From: Bin5 sp965200685
Lineage (GTDB): Bacteria; Chloroflexota; Anaerolineae; Caldilineales; Caldilineaceae
Assembly: GCA_965200685.1 (NCBI GenBank)
Contig: OZ241379.1
Span: 1,736,001 to 1,800,000, forward strand
DNA length: 64,000 bases
Reading direction: 5' to 3'
Positions 52,541 to 61,414 of the stretch are shown here, in pieces. Within the stretch, counting starts at the first letter, position 1. Each line of letters begins with the position of its first letter. A program made the position numbers and the translations under genes. The notes under the pieces were generated by a model. That model searched no databases. It saw nothing but the letters and a program-made list of their open reading frames with translations, and was not told the DNA's origin.

Positions 52541-52580
52541 GCACCACATATCCGAGAACCAAGGATATGTGGTGCTGGCT
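52541..52580 (+). terminator. Strong hairpin before ileS 3' end
   Basis: GCACCACATATCC at 52541-52553 and GGATATGTGGTGC at 52563-52575 form a perfect 13-bp stem with a 9-base loop, followed by TGGCTTTTTG on the plus strand. A terminator for plus-strand transcripts, or a barrier between converging transcription units. The stretch 52273-52629 has no gene. Confidence 0.75.
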
Positions 52581-52629
52581 TTTTGTAGTGGCGCATGGCG
52601 AAGAATGAACTCGCCCCGCGCCATTGATG

Positions 52630-55600
52630 TCACACTTTCACCAAACTGATGGTCACCTCTTCCTCACCGAGGGGGAACTTGGCTGCATGGCTGTTCTCTG
52701 TCTTGGTTTGCGTCACCTCTCGGGTCAAGGTCTCCGCTAGGATGTACGCCCGCTGCGCGGCCAGCAGCTTCTCCATCAGGGGTGTGTCGGGCACAGTCAG
52801 TCTGATGCGGTCGCTGATGGCCAAGCCGGCGTCCTTGCGTAGCTGCTGTATGCGGCGCACCAGTTCGCGTGCCTGGCCTTCTAGCTCCAGTTCTGGCGTC
52901 AGCGTGGTAGTGACTGCCACCAGATAGCCGCCATCTTCGGCCACGCTAAAGCCCTGCTTGGGCCTGCTGCGTACCTCCACATCTTCCGGCTCCACAGCAT
53001 AAGAATGGCCCTCGGCCTCCACAGTTACACTTTGTCCGGCATTGAAGTGCTGGGCCAACTCCATCTGATCCCTCTGTCCCAAGGCTTTGCGGATGAGGGG
53101 ATAGCCTGGCCCATATTTCTGGCCTAGCTGCTTGGGCAAGGGGAACACCTCTACATCTACAAGATGGCCGGCATGGCTGGCGAAGGCCAGCTCCTTCACA
53201 TTGAGCTCCTGCAGCAACAGGGGTCTCATCTGCTCCAGCCCTGCCTTCTCCTCCGCAGAGCGGGTACGCACCACCACCTGTTGCAGGGGTTGACGCACTT
53301 TCAGGCCGGCACTTTCACGGGCAGCACGCCCTAAAGTCGTTACCTTTTGCACCAGGGCCATCTCCGTGCTCAGCTTGTCATTGATAGCCCTCTCATCGGC
53401 CTGGGGCCAATTCGTCAGGTGTACGGAATCCGGCGCGTCCGGCTCACGGGTACGCACTAGATTCTGATAGATCTCTTCAGAGATGAAGGGCATAGCTGGG
53501 GCCAGCAGCTTTGACAGGGTCACAAGCGTATGATACAGCGTACCTAGGGCGGCCTGGTCTCCTTCCCAGAAACGTCGGCGGTTTAGGCGCACATACCAAT
53601 TGCTTACAGAGTCCACGAAATCAGCGATAGGCCTTGTGGCCGCGGTCACATCATAGCTCTCGTAGGCATCCGTCACATCCCGCACCAGGCGGTTCAGTTC
53701 GGAGAGCAGCCAGCGGTCCAGCAACGGCAGGGGCGTGGAACGATCATCTGGCCCCTGGTCACCGGTTTCTGGTGTCAGATTGGCATATGTCACAAAAAAG
53801 CTGTAGGTATTCCACAGGGTATTGAGGAAGCGACGCTTCACCTCGGCCACTAGGTTGCCGCTAAAGCGGCGGTTGTTCCCCGGCGGGCCGGCCGTGTACA
53901 TATACCAGCGGGTGGCGTCCGCGCCATGCTCCTTGAACACCTGCCAAGGATCGACAACATTGCCCCTTGACTTGCTCATCTTAGAGCCATCTTCGGCCAT
54001 GATGTGGCCGAGGCAGATGACATTCTTGAAGGCCGGGCGTTTGAAGAGCAAGGTACTGACCGCGTGAAGCGTATAAAACCAGCCTCGGGTCTGATCGATG
54101 GCCTCGCAGATGTAATCGGCCTGCTGGTAGGTTTCCCATTCGGTTTGATTGGCCAAGGGGTAGTGCCATTGGGCAACTGGCATGGCCCCGCTGTCGAACC
54201 AGACATCGCACACTTCCGCTACCCGGCGCATTGTGCCGCCATCAGCTGCGGGCCAGGTGATCTCATCCACATAGGGCCGGTGCAGCTCCAGACCGCTCAA
54301 ATCCTGTCCACTCTTGGCGGACAGTTCGGCCAGACTGCCGACACATTCCATCTCAGTACTTCCTGGTTCATCACTTTTCCAGATAGGCAGCGGCGTAGCC
54401 CAGTAGCGGTCTCGGCCCAAAGCCCAATCCACATTGTTCTCCAGCCAGCGCCCGAAACGCCCGCTACGGATATGGTCCGGCACCCAATTGATCTCATGGT
54501 TCAGAGCCACTAGCTGGTCCCGAAAATCACTGGTGCGGATGTACCAAGTCTGCTTGGCCCAGTAGATCAGAGGCGTATCACAGCGCCAACAGAAGGGATA
54601 GGTATGTTCATAGGTGCCTGCTTTATAGAGAAGGCCTCGCTCTCGTAGGTCCTCGCTGATGGCTGGGTCGGCATCTTTCACAAAGAGCCCGGCCCAAGGC
54701 GTCACCTCTGGCTTGAACTGGCCAGCGGCATCGACCGTATGCAGGATGGGCAGGCCATGGGCTTGGCCGACGGCCATATCATCGGCTCCAAAGGCGGGGG
54801 CGATATGGACGATACCGGTGCCCTCATCTGTGCTGACGAAATCCGCATCCACCACATATCGAGCTGTGGTTGGGGAAAAGGTAAACAGCGGCTCGTACTC
54901 TGTGCCGAGCAGCGCGCTGCCTTTCAGCTCCTCCAGTATCTCATAGCCCGGCCCTAGCACAGTTGCGGCTAGATCCTTGGCCAGGTAGAGGCTGGCCCCG
55001 GAGATGTCCCGTACCTTTACATACACGACATCTTCACTGACCGCCAGTGCCATATTCCCCGGCAGGGTCCAAGGTGTGGTGGTCCATGCCAACAGGAAGG
55101 TATTTTCCTGGCCTTTGACAGCGAATTTCACATAGATGCTGGGGTCAACAGTCCCTTCCTTATAGCCTAAGGACAGCTCATGGCTGCTCAGGGGCGTGCC
55201 GCAACGGGGGCAGTAGGGCACAACTTTGTACCCTTCAAAGAGCAAGTCTTTGTCCCAGAACTGTTTGAGGATCCACCAGAGGGACTGGATGTAGTCGTTG
55301 TTCATGGTCACGTAGGCGTCGTCCAGACTCACCCAAAAGGCCATTCTTTCGGTGAGGGCTTCCCAATCGCTCAAATACTCCCAGACTGATTCTTTGCACA
55401 TCTGGTTGAATTCGGCGACGCCATACTCTTCGATCTGCTCTTTGCCGCTGAGGCCGAGGGTCTTCTCAACCTCTAGCTCCACAGGCAGGCCATGTGTATC
55501 CCACCCGCCTTTACGCAGCACATGATAGCCTTGCATGGTCTTATAGCGGGGGAACATATCTTTGAAGGCCCTGGCCAGCACATGATGGATGCCTGGCCGT

Positions 55601-55773
55601 CCATTGGCTGTGGGTGGCCCTTCAAAGAAGACGTACTCTGGGCCGCCTTCCCGCTCCTTCATGGAACGTTGGAAGATGTCCTTGTGACGCCATAGTTTCA
55701 GGATCGCCTCTTCCATCTCTGGGAAGGAGACGAGTGTATCTACCTCTTTGAATGATGATCGTATCTGGTTCAT
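52630..55773 (-). CDS. ileS: Isoleucyl-tRNA synthetase with non-canonical GIHH signature
   Basis: 1047 residues, class I, cytosolic. The class I signature normally HxGH reads G61-I-H-H64 in NGRPGIHHVLAR, the first and third positions being exchanged. The KMSKS loop is canonical (KMSKSRGN, near 598). CPRCGTP and CWRCDTP are Cys pairs in the CP1 editing region, and WDTHGLPVELEVEK, WFYTLHAVSTLLF and LDRWLLSELN are typical. Length and the sequence fit type 2 (eukaryote-like) IleRS, which tend to be mupirocin-resistant. ATG 55773 with AAGGA upstream. Likely controlled by the Ile-specifying T-box at 57152, with alaX and a RAYT-like gene between. Confidence 0.96.
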   Translation of the reverse strand: MNQIRSSFKEVDTLVSFPEMEEAILKLWRHKDIFQRSMKEREGGPEYVFFEGPPTANGRPGIHHVLARAFKDMFPRYKTMQGYHVLRKGGWDTHGLPVELEVEKTLGLSGKEQIEEYGVAEFNQMCKESVWEYLSDWEALTERMAFWVSLDDAYVTMNNDYIQSLWWILKQFWDKDLLFEGYKVVPYCPRCGTPLSSHELSLGYKEGTVDPSIYVKFAVKGQENTFLLAWTTTPWTLPGNMALAVSEDVVYVKVRDISGASLYLAKDLAATVLGPGYEILEELKGSALLGTEYEPLFTFSPTTARYVVDADFVSTDEGTGIVHIAPAFGADDMAVGQAHGLPILHTVDAAGQFKPEVTPWAGLFVKDADPAISEDLRERGLLYKAGTYEHTYPFCWRCDTPLIYWAKQTWYIRTSDFRDQLVALNHEINWVPDHIRSGRFGRWLENNVDWALGRDRYWATPLPIWKSDEPGSTEMECVGSLAELSAKSGQDLSGLELHRPYVDEITWPAADGGTMRRVAEVCDVWFDSGAMPVAQWHYPLANQTEWETYQQADYICEAIDQTRGWFYTLHAVSTLLFKRPAFKNVICLGHIMAEDGSKMSKSRGNVVDPWQVFKEHGADATRWYMYTAGPPGNNRRFSGNLVAEVKRRFLNTLWNTYSFFVTYANLTPETGDQGPDDRSTPLPLLDRWLLSELNRLVRDVTDAYESYDVTAATRPIADFVDSVSNWYVRLNRRRFWEGDQAALGTLYHTLVTLSKLLAPAMPFISEEIYQNLVRTREPDAPDSVHLTNWPQADERAINDKLSTEMALVQKVTTLGRAARESAGLKVRQPLQQVVVRTRSAEEKAGLEQMRPLLLQELNVKELAFASHAGHLVDVEVFPLPKQLGQKYGPGYPLIRKALGQRDQMELAQHFNAGQSVTVEAEGHSYAVEPEDVEVRSRPKQGFSVAEDGGYLVAVTTTLTPELELEGQARELVRRIQQLRKDAGLAISDRIRLTVPDTPLMEKLLAAQRAYILAETLTREVTQTKTENSHAAKFPLGEEEVTISLVKV

Positions 55774-55784
55774 AGTAAATTCCT

Positions 55785-55807
55785 TCACTGGTCATGAGCC
55801 ACTGCAG
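55785..55807. repeat. REP-like element, 3' flank of the RAYT-like gene
   Basis: TCACTGGTCATGAGCC followed by ACTGCAG. Contains the stop codon of the RAYT-like gene on the minus strand. Confidence 0.55.
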
Positions 55808-56330
55808 CGAGGCGTTCCGGCACAGCCCAGCCCCAACCGAGTTTGTAGAGGCCCCGTTCAACCCAAGCACTATAGCTACTCTGCAGCCATTCTTCTGGCC
55901 GGGCACATAGCCCTTGGGCGACCGGCGCATAGTGCAAACGATCAAGGCAGAGTGCAAATCTTGGCAGATCGGGCACTGGTTCGATCTGGTGCTGTTGGTC
56001 CCATACCACGACCGGCGCGGGCTGGCCGCGCGCTTGCGCGCAGTCCATCTGAAAGTGCTGCCAGACCTGCTGCAGGATCTGTTGGGCCAACACATCCTGC
56101 GCTGGGCGTAGGAGAAGTTGACACTGATGGGGCAGAATTGCCCAACCATGCATGCGGAACTGGAGCGTGCCCTGTATCTTTCGTAGAACCGAACGCAGCA
56201 GATGGGCCATGCCCGTCTGACAGAAGATAGGCTCTGCCCGCAACGTGGTGCAAGCCACGAACACATCACCGGGTTGGTGATAGGCCCTATAGCGGGAGAG
56301 GGGCGGGTCGGGGATGATACGGGCAGGCAC
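55785..56330 (-). CDS. RAYT-like (REP-associated tyrosine transposase family) protein, active site degenerate
   Basis: 181 residues if GTG 56330 is used. PGDVFVACTTLRAEPIF, HLLRSVLRKIQ, FRMHGWAILPHQCQLLLRP and LHYAPVAQGLCARPEEWLQSSYSAWV follow the RAYT/Y1 pattern (YVLMPNHVHLLL and YIHYNPVxAGL). The HUH metal histidines are Q-C-Q here and the catalytic Tyr position is Arg, so it should not cut DNA. It lies between alaX and ileS within the T-box operon and is flanked by inverted REP-like elements at 55785-55807 and 56337-56362, one of which provides its stop codon (VAHDQ-stop). Probably a domesticated or dying transposase. Confidence 0.6.
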   Translation of the reverse strand: MPARIIPDPPLSRYRAYHQPGDVFVACTTLRAEPIFCQTGMAHLLRSVLRKIQGTLQFRMHGWAILPHQCQLLLRPAQDVLAQQILQQVWQHFQMDCAQARGQPAPVVVWDQQHQIEPVPDLPRFALCLDRLHYAPVAQGLCARPEEWLQSSYSAWVERGLYKLGWGWAVPERLAAVAHDQ

Positions 56331-56336
56331 CTGTAT

Positions 56337-56362
56337 ACTGCAGTTATTGGTGGTCACTGGGG
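56337..56362. repeat. REP-like element, 5' flank of the RAYT-like gene
   Basis: ACTGCAGTTATTGGTGGTCA followed by CTGGGG. Contains the stop codon of alaX on the minus strand and faces the other flank in inverted orientation. Confidence 0.55.
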
Positions 56363-57108
56363 TTGCTGATTTCCACATAGATGCGCTTGTTGATCGCGCC
56401 TTTGCTCCTGTAGTCAACGATCTGCATAGCCCCCACCTCGCTGGTGTTGCGTACATGGGTGCCGCCATCGGCCTGTAAGTCCAACCCTTGCAGGTCCACG
56501 GTCCGTACTTCAGTAATCTGTTTGGGCAGCAGATTGATCTTTGTGCGGATCAGGTCCGGTATGCGGAAAGCTTTCTCTCGGGGCAACACTTGGCTGGTGA
56601 TAGGCCGGGCTGCGGCGATTTCGGCATTGCATTTCTCTTCGATCTCAGCGACAAGTTCCCGGCTCATGGCCGCGAATTCAAAATCCATCCGACCTTTGCC
56701 CGGCTCCATATTGCCGCCAGTAACCGAAGCAGCGTAATCTCGCCAGACGACGCCGCACAGAATGTGCATAGCCGTGTGGGTCCGCATCAGCACATAGCGT
56801 CGCGCCCAGTCCAGCGTCGCGGACATCTGCAGCCCTTTGGTAATGGATAGCAGGCCGCCATCGGTCCCGCGGAAATCGTTGCTGACAGTGTGCCATATCT
56901 GCCCATTCTCAAGTTTTACTTTGGTTACCGCTCGCTGCTGGTCGGCCACAGCCAGCCAACCGACATCATTGGGCTGGCCACCGCCGCCAGGGTAGAAGGC
57001 TGTGCGGTCCAGGGCCACCCGCACCACGCCCTCGTTCCCCTTCACAGCCGTGACGGTCGCGTCAAATTCTTTCAGATAGGCGTCTTCATAATAGAGTCGT
57101 TCTGTCAT
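56344..57108 (-). CDS. alaX: Alanyl-tRNA editing protein (AlaX)
   Basis: Freestanding homologue of the AlaRS editing domain that hydrolyses Ser- or Gly-tRNA(Ala). Seen: FYPGGGGQPNDVG near residue 38, the zinc histidines in RTHTAMHIL (about H110 and H114), and LQADGGTHVRNTSEVG with the third His, where the usual Cys is Asp. 254 residues, the AlaX-M size. It starts 44 bases after the T-run of an Ile-type T-box leader and precedes ileS, so it may be induced when tRNA-Ile is uncharged. The stop codon is in a REP-like element (NPSDHQ-stop). Confidence 0.9.
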   Translation of the reverse strand: MTERLYYEDAYLKEFDATVTAVKGNEGVVRVALDRTAFYPGGGGQPNDVGWLAVADQQRAVTKVKLENGQIWHTVSNDFRGTDGGLLSITKGLQMSATLDWARRYVLMRTHTAMHILCGVVWRDYAASVTGGNMEPGKGRMDFEFAAMSRELVAEIEEKCNAEIAAARPITSQVLPREKAFRIPDLIRTKINLLPKQITEVRTVDLQGLDLQADGGTHVRNTSEVGAMQIVDYRSKGAINKRIYVEISNPSDHQ

Positions 57109-57151
57109 ATTTCCCTACTTTGTTTGCAGGCTTGCGATTTTGATTGCACAT

Positions 57152-57180
57152 AAAAAAACCCGCCCCCAATCAGGGACGGG
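57152..57180 (-). terminator. T-box intrinsic terminator
   Basis: Stem CCCGTCCC / GGGGCGGG with one G-T pair, followed by TTTTTTT at 57158-57152 on the minus strand. Competes with the antiterminator containing the T-box sequence. Confidence 0.9.
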
Positions 57181-57430
57181 CTAAAAAGTCCGCGGTACCA
57201 CCCTGTTTCCCGGCCGCTTGGGCTGGGCACCTCTCTACTTGGCCGTGAGGGTAACGGTTCACGAGGCCGGCGACATCTACTGGCACTTCCTTGTATTTCG
57301 GGCCGCGGCTCAGGAGTGATTTTCACGGTCGAGGGGTCCATCCGGCTTCCACCGACCCGGACTCGCTGAGGACATCAACAGCTACTCGTCTCCATCATCG
57401 CCGATAGATCATTTGATTGTATAGAAGTCT
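57152..57430 (-). ncRNA. T-box riboswitch, isoleucine specifier
   Basis: Leader RNA on the minus strand. The T-box AGGGTGGTACCGCGG is at 57204-57190; its bulge TGGT pairs with an uncharged tRNA ending ACCA. Stem I shows GAGTAG on one side and GTGAAAATCACTCC on the other, the specifier codon being ATC (57320-57318), followed by A; ATC reads tRNA-Ile. AGCGAGTCCGGG and GGTGGAAGCCGG fit the distal stem I loops. The terminator CCCGTCCC...GGGGGCGGG plus seven T (57180-57152) ends the leader. Controls alaX and, through it, ileS: uncharged tRNA-Ile should permit read-through. Confidence 0.93.
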
Positions 57431-57485
57431 AACAACTGCAGTCGGTTTTGTCAATTCTAGGGACTGCAGGACACAAACAGAGAAC

Positions 57486-58871
57486 TTAGAAACTGGGCAG
57501 TTCCACCAGGGCCGAATCTACGGCCCGGCCCTCCACTGATTCGACTGTATAGCGTATGTCGTTCAGTTCAATAGTATCGCCCACTGCTGGGATGCGCCCC
57601 AAATGGGCCATGATCAGGCCGCCGACCGTGTCCACTTCTTCATCTGTGAAATCGATGTCGAAATGTTGGTGCAGTTCATGCAGCAGCAGCGAACCTGCCA
57701 CCCGTAGCTGCTGTGTTGGCCTTGAAGCGTTTGGCGTTGTTTCCCCATTCATCCTGTCATCTTTTGGGCTCGAATCGCTGACCAGCTCAAAGGGGGCGCG
57801 TTCAAGGTCGAACTCGTCCTGAATTTCGCCCACAACCTCTTCCAACAGGTCTTCGATGGTTACAATGCCGGCCGTACCGCCGAATTCGTCGATCACCACT
57901 GCCAGCGCGCCTCTCTCCTCCTGGAAGCGCTGTAACATCAGATCCAAAGAGAGGGTTTCCGGTACAATGATGACCGGGCGATGCTGGGCACATATGCGTA
58001 GATCAAGGGGCTCTGTAGCCTGTAACTGATGGCGGGCTAGGTCTTTCACATGCAGAAACCCTCTGATCTGATCCAGATCCCCTTCATAGATCGGATAACG
58101 GGAATGCTTGGATGAGCAGACGAAGGCCAACACTCGTTCCTCGGTTTCGTCCGCAGAGAGGCCGACGATGCGGGTGCGAGGGGTCATCACCTGGCCCACG
58201 GTGCGCTCGCGCAGATCGAGGATATTCTCAATGTAGAGCTGTTCCGATGGTTCGATCAGCCCCTCTTCAAAACTCTCCTCAACGATCAGCTCCAGCTCTT
58301 GAGGGGAAGTCACCCTAGATTTACTATCCATTTCCGGGACGCCGACGGACCGGAGGAGCGCGCGCGCGATGGCGTTCAGGACGTAAATCAGCGGTGAAAA
58401 GATACGTTCAATGACTGAAACCGGGCCGATGACCCGCAAGGCCGTGGCTTCCGGGGCCTGGAGAGCCAGAGATTTCGGCATCACCTCCCCCAGCACCACA
58501 TGGAGATAGGTCATCAACCCGATTGCTAGGACAGAGGCCGCCTGGAGGGCTGTGGCCAGATTGAATCTCCCACGTTCCACCCCATACTGCTCCAGCAGCG
58601 ACAGAATCCATTCGGCGATTGTGTGCTCGCCGTACATGCCGAGGCCCAAACTGGAAAGCGTAATGCCCAATTGCGCCATAATAATAAAGCGGGTCTGCCC
58701 GCGGGTATCGGTGAGAATCTGCATCACCCGGGCCGCGGAGGCGGACCCCTCCTTGGCGAGCTGGGCCATCCGTGTATTGGAAGAGCCTACTACGGCAAAT
58801 TCCACGGCCACGAACAGGCCATTGAAAAAGATCAGGATGGCGATAATCGCCACGGGGAAGAAATAGTCCAT
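57486..58871 (-). CDS. CNNM/CBS-domain membrane protein (CorC/HlyC family)
   Basis: 461 residues. CNNM domain with membrane segments (FPVAIIAILIFFNGLFVAVEFAVV, ITLSSLGLGMYG, ASVLAIGLMTYLHVVLGEVMPKSLAL), CBS pair (VGQVMTPRTRIVGLSADETEERV, HRPVIIVPETLSLDLML, FGGTAGIVTIEDLLEEVVGEI), then a C-terminal CorC_HlyC domain (GLIMAHLGRIPAVGD). Family members take part in magnesium or other cation transport. Start overlaps the stop of the paralogue upstream in TAATG, so both are in one operon. Confidence 0.92.
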   Translation of the reverse strand: MDYFFPVAIIAILIFFNGLFVAVEFAVVGSSNTRMAQLAKEGSASAARVMQILTDTRGQTRFIIMAQLGITLSSLGLGMYGEHTIAEWILSLLEQYGVERGRFNLATALQAASVLAIGLMTYLHVVLGEVMPKSLALQAPEATALRVIGPVSVIERIFSPLIYVLNAIARALLRSVGVPEMDSKSRVTSPQELELIVEESFEEGLIEPSEQLYIENILDLRERTVGQVMTPRTRIVGLSADETEERVLAFVCSSKHSRYPIYEGDLDQIRGFLHVKDLARHQLQATEPLDLRICAQHRPVIIVPETLSLDLMLQRFQEERGALAVVIDEFGGTAGIVTIEDLLEEVVGEIQDEFDLERAPFELVSDSSPKDDRMNGETTPNASRPTQQLRVAGSLLLHELHQHFDIDFTDEEVDTVGGLIMAHLGRIPAVGDTIELNDIRYTVESVEGRAVDSALVELPSF

Positions 58872-60271
58872 TAGCGTAGTTCTACCTGTACACGCTCGGC
58901 CACATCGGGCGGAAGTGCCAAACTGACTTGGGAAACCGCATAGCCACTTACTTTTTCCACCCGAAAGACCAGCTCTTGTAGCTGTACTTCCTGCCCTTGG
59001 GCTGGGATCGTGCCCAATACTGCCAGGATCGCGCCGCCTAGGGTATCGACATCTTCATAGGCCAAAGAGATCCCCAACAGTATGGATAGCCGTTCCAGAT
59101 TCATATCCCCTTCAAGGAGTAGGCGTCCATCTTGCCCCAAGGCAATTTCTTGGCTGTCCGTATCAAATTCATCGCTGATCTTGCCAAAGATCTCCTCGAT
59201 CAGGTCCTCAAAGGTTACTATGCCGGCCGTGCCCCCATACTCATCAATGACTACGGCCATGTGGTAATGTTCATGTTGTAGCTGCCGGAAGACCTGCTCT
59301 ACGGGCGCGCTTTCCGGCACATAGGGAGGGACTCGCATGACAGTGCGTATGTCAAACTGTTGTGATCTGTGGCCAGGCATGGTTTCTTTGGGGAGTGGGT
59401 TTTCGCTGGCCCTGGGAGTGGCGTGCAGGCAAAGGAGGTCTTTCAGATGCACGATACCGACGATATTGTCAAGGGAGCCTTCGTATAGCGGGAGGCGAGA
59501 ATGGCTTGATTCTGCCAGCAGGCGTAGCAGAGATGCAGAGGGCATCTCCAGAGGCGCGGCCAGAAGCTGTGTACGTGGGACCATCACATGGCGCACAGAG
59601 TGCCGGCGCAACAGCAGCGTATTCTCCAGCAGAACTTTTTCCGCCTCATCAAGCAGCCCTTCTTTGCCACTCTCCTGCACCAGCATCAGAATCTCTTCCG
59701 GCGTATGGATCCGCATCTCGTCAGAGAGGACTCTTCTTCCGATGAGACGTAAAAATAAGCGGCCGCTGCCATTGAAGAACCAGATGAGCGGTCGCAACAG
59801 AACCATGGCCCAACGCACCGGCAGGATCAGAAGCAGAGCTGTTCGTTCGGGAAACTGGATGCCGACGGTTTTTGGGGCCAGTTCGCTTAGGCTCACCTGC
59901 ACTGCGGTCAGTACGATCAAGACGCTGGTGGCTGCAATGCCGGTTTCAATGTGCGCGCCCCCTGCTTGGCTGCCGAACGCAGCCCGAAACAATGGGGCCA
60001 CCAATGGCGTAATGACCGCCTGCCCGTAATACCCCAACACGAGACTGGAGAGCGTGATCCCCAACTGGCAAGCGGCGATGTAATTGTCCAGTTGGTTGGG
60101 GCTTTCTAAAATCGGCAGCAGCATCTGGGCCATGCGGTTGCCCGTCGCTGCTTCTTGGGCAATCCGTACACGCCGTGCCCCGACAGTACCGATCTCTGCG
60201 GCCACGAAGAGGCCGTTCAGAGTAATGAGGAGAATGACAACCAGAATGATGAAGAGAACTGCCATATTCAC
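58871..60271 (-). CDS. CNNM/CBS-domain membrane protein, paralogue
   Basis: 466 residues, same order as its downstream neighbour: CNNM (ILVVILLITLNGLFVAAEIGTVGAR, LGITLSSLVLGYYGQAVI, QVSLSELAPKTVGIQFPE), CBS pair (VRHVMVPRTQLLAAPLEMP, YGGTAGIVTFEDLIEEIFG) and C-terminal domain (ILAVLGTIPAQGQEVQL). First gene of the pair; the ATG at 60271 follows CAGGTG. Two tandem copies suggest a heteromeric or differently tuned cation exporter. Confidence 0.92.
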   Translation of the reverse strand: MNMAVLFIILVVILLITLNGLFVAAEIGTVGARRVRIAQEAATGNRMAQMLLPILESPNQLDNYIAACQLGITLSSLVLGYYGQAVITPLVAPLFRAAFGSQAGGAHIETGIAATSVLIVLTAVQVSLSELAPKTVGIQFPERTALLLILPVRWAMVLLRPLIWFFNGSGRLFLRLIGRRVLSDEMRIHTPEEILMLVQESGKEGLLDEAEKVLLENTLLLRRHSVRHVMVPRTQLLAAPLEMPSASLLRLLAESSHSRLPLYEGSLDNIVGIVHLKDLLCLHATPRASENPLPKETMPGHRSQQFDIRTVMRVPPYVPESAPVEQVFRQLQHEHYHMAVVIDEYGGTAGIVTFEDLIEEIFGKISDEFDTDSQEIALGQDGRLLLEGDMNLERLSILLGISLAYEDVDTLGGAILAVLGTIPAQGQEVQLQELVFRVEKVSGYAVSQVSLALPPDVAERVQVELR

Positions 60272-60400
60272 CTGTTACATCAGTGAAGAGTAACTGCTCG
60301 CCACAAGCCACCTTCACAAACCACTGCTGTTGCGGTTTTGTTCTACACCTTAGAATACAGTATCATTGACCCCAAGCAATTTGCAAATGGAGTCCATCGA

Positions 60401-61348
60401 ATGAATCATTCCCCCGGTTCGGTCTCGTCCTTGGCTGCGAACCGTACACAAACACCCAGTTCATCAAATTGGCAACGCAATTTGTTGGGGTTGCTGCGTA
60501 CCATGCGGCCCAAACAGTGGAGCAAAAATACATTCGTTCTGGTAGGGCTTGTGTTTGATGGCCGGCTGCTGGAACCGGCCATGGGTCTAGCGACTGTCGC
60601 GGTTCTCATCGGCTTCTGCCTGATCTCCAGCAGCGTCTACATTCTGAATGATCTGGTTGATATCGAAAAGGACCGTCTTCATCCGCGCAAGCGTTTGCGG
60701 CCTCTGCCGAGCGGACAACTGCACCCGCTGCTGGCAAAGGTAGCCATGGTCATTTTGGCTATCGTCAGCATTGTAGGCGTTGGGATGCTTGATGTCCGGG
60801 TTGGGTTGGTGATCGCAGCCTACTTGATTCTGAATGTAGGATACAGTTTCTACCTCAAAAATCTTGTGATCATTGATGTGATGATGATCGCCTTGTTTTT
60901 CTTGCTGCGGGTCATGGCCGGCGCGTTGGTTGTGCATGTCAGCAACTTCAGCCCATGGCTCTACGTCTGTATCAGCTTGCTGGCCCTGTTCATCGGCTTC
61001 GGCAAACGCCGGCATGAGATCATCCTGCTTGAGGACAGTGCGGCCGGCCATCGGGTCAGCCTAAAACAGTATAACCTACCCTTGCTCGATCAGATCATCG
61101 GCATTGTCACCACCAGTGGCCTGATCAGCTACACCCTCTACACCTTTGAGGCTGATACCGCTTTGGCCGCTCCATCCCGGATGATGCTGACTGTCCCCTT
61201 TGTTATTTACCTTGTGTTCCGCTATCTATACCTGATCCATGTGGAAAAACGGGGGGGAGCACCCGAGGAGCTGTGGTTTGAGGACCGCCCCTTGTTGGCA
61301 GCCATCTGTCTGTGGGCCCTGTCTGTGGTAGCAGTGATCTACATCTGA
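60401..61348 (+). CDS. UbiA-family prenyltransferase (decaprenyl-phosphate phosphoribosyltransferase-like)
   Basis: 315 residues with about eight membrane segments. LLRTMRPKQWSKNTFVLVG, the Asp-rich motif NDLVDIEKDRLHPRKRLRPL and a second acidic segment near RRHEIILLED define the UbiA fold. The RPKQW start and NDxxDxxxDxxHP pattern resemble the enzyme joining phosphoribose to polyprenyl phosphate in arabinose-containing envelope synthesis. ATG 60401 follows TGGAG by eight bases. Divergent from the CNNM pair. An aromatic prenyltransferase role cannot be excluded. Confidence 0.85.
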   Translation: MNHSPGSVSSLAANRTQTPSSSNWQRNLLGLLRTMRPKQWSKNTFVLVGLVFDGRLLEPAMGLATVAVLIGFCLISSSVYILNDLVDIEKDRLHPRKRLRPLPSGQLHPLLAKVAMVILAIVSIVGVGMLDVRVGLVIAAYLILNVGYSFYLKNLVIIDVMMIALFFLLRVMAGALVVHVSNFSPWLYVCISLLALFIGFGKRRHEIILLEDSAAGHRVSLKQYNLPLLDQIIGIVTTSGLISYTLYTFEADTALAAPSRMMLTVPFVIYLVFRYLYLIHVEKRGGAPEELWFEDRPLLAAICLWALSVVAVIYI

Positions 61349-61414
61349 TAATCTCAGAGGAGCGGAACCGCAGTTGCTCTCCATGAATCACTCTTCGTTG
61401 GCTCCCCAATGCCC

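Noticed and set aside
57318..57322. Lysine (AAA) or Asn (AAT) as T-box specifier
   Set aside because: The codon in the expected place before A is ATC, and ileS lies in the operon; the other triplets are out of register with the loop.
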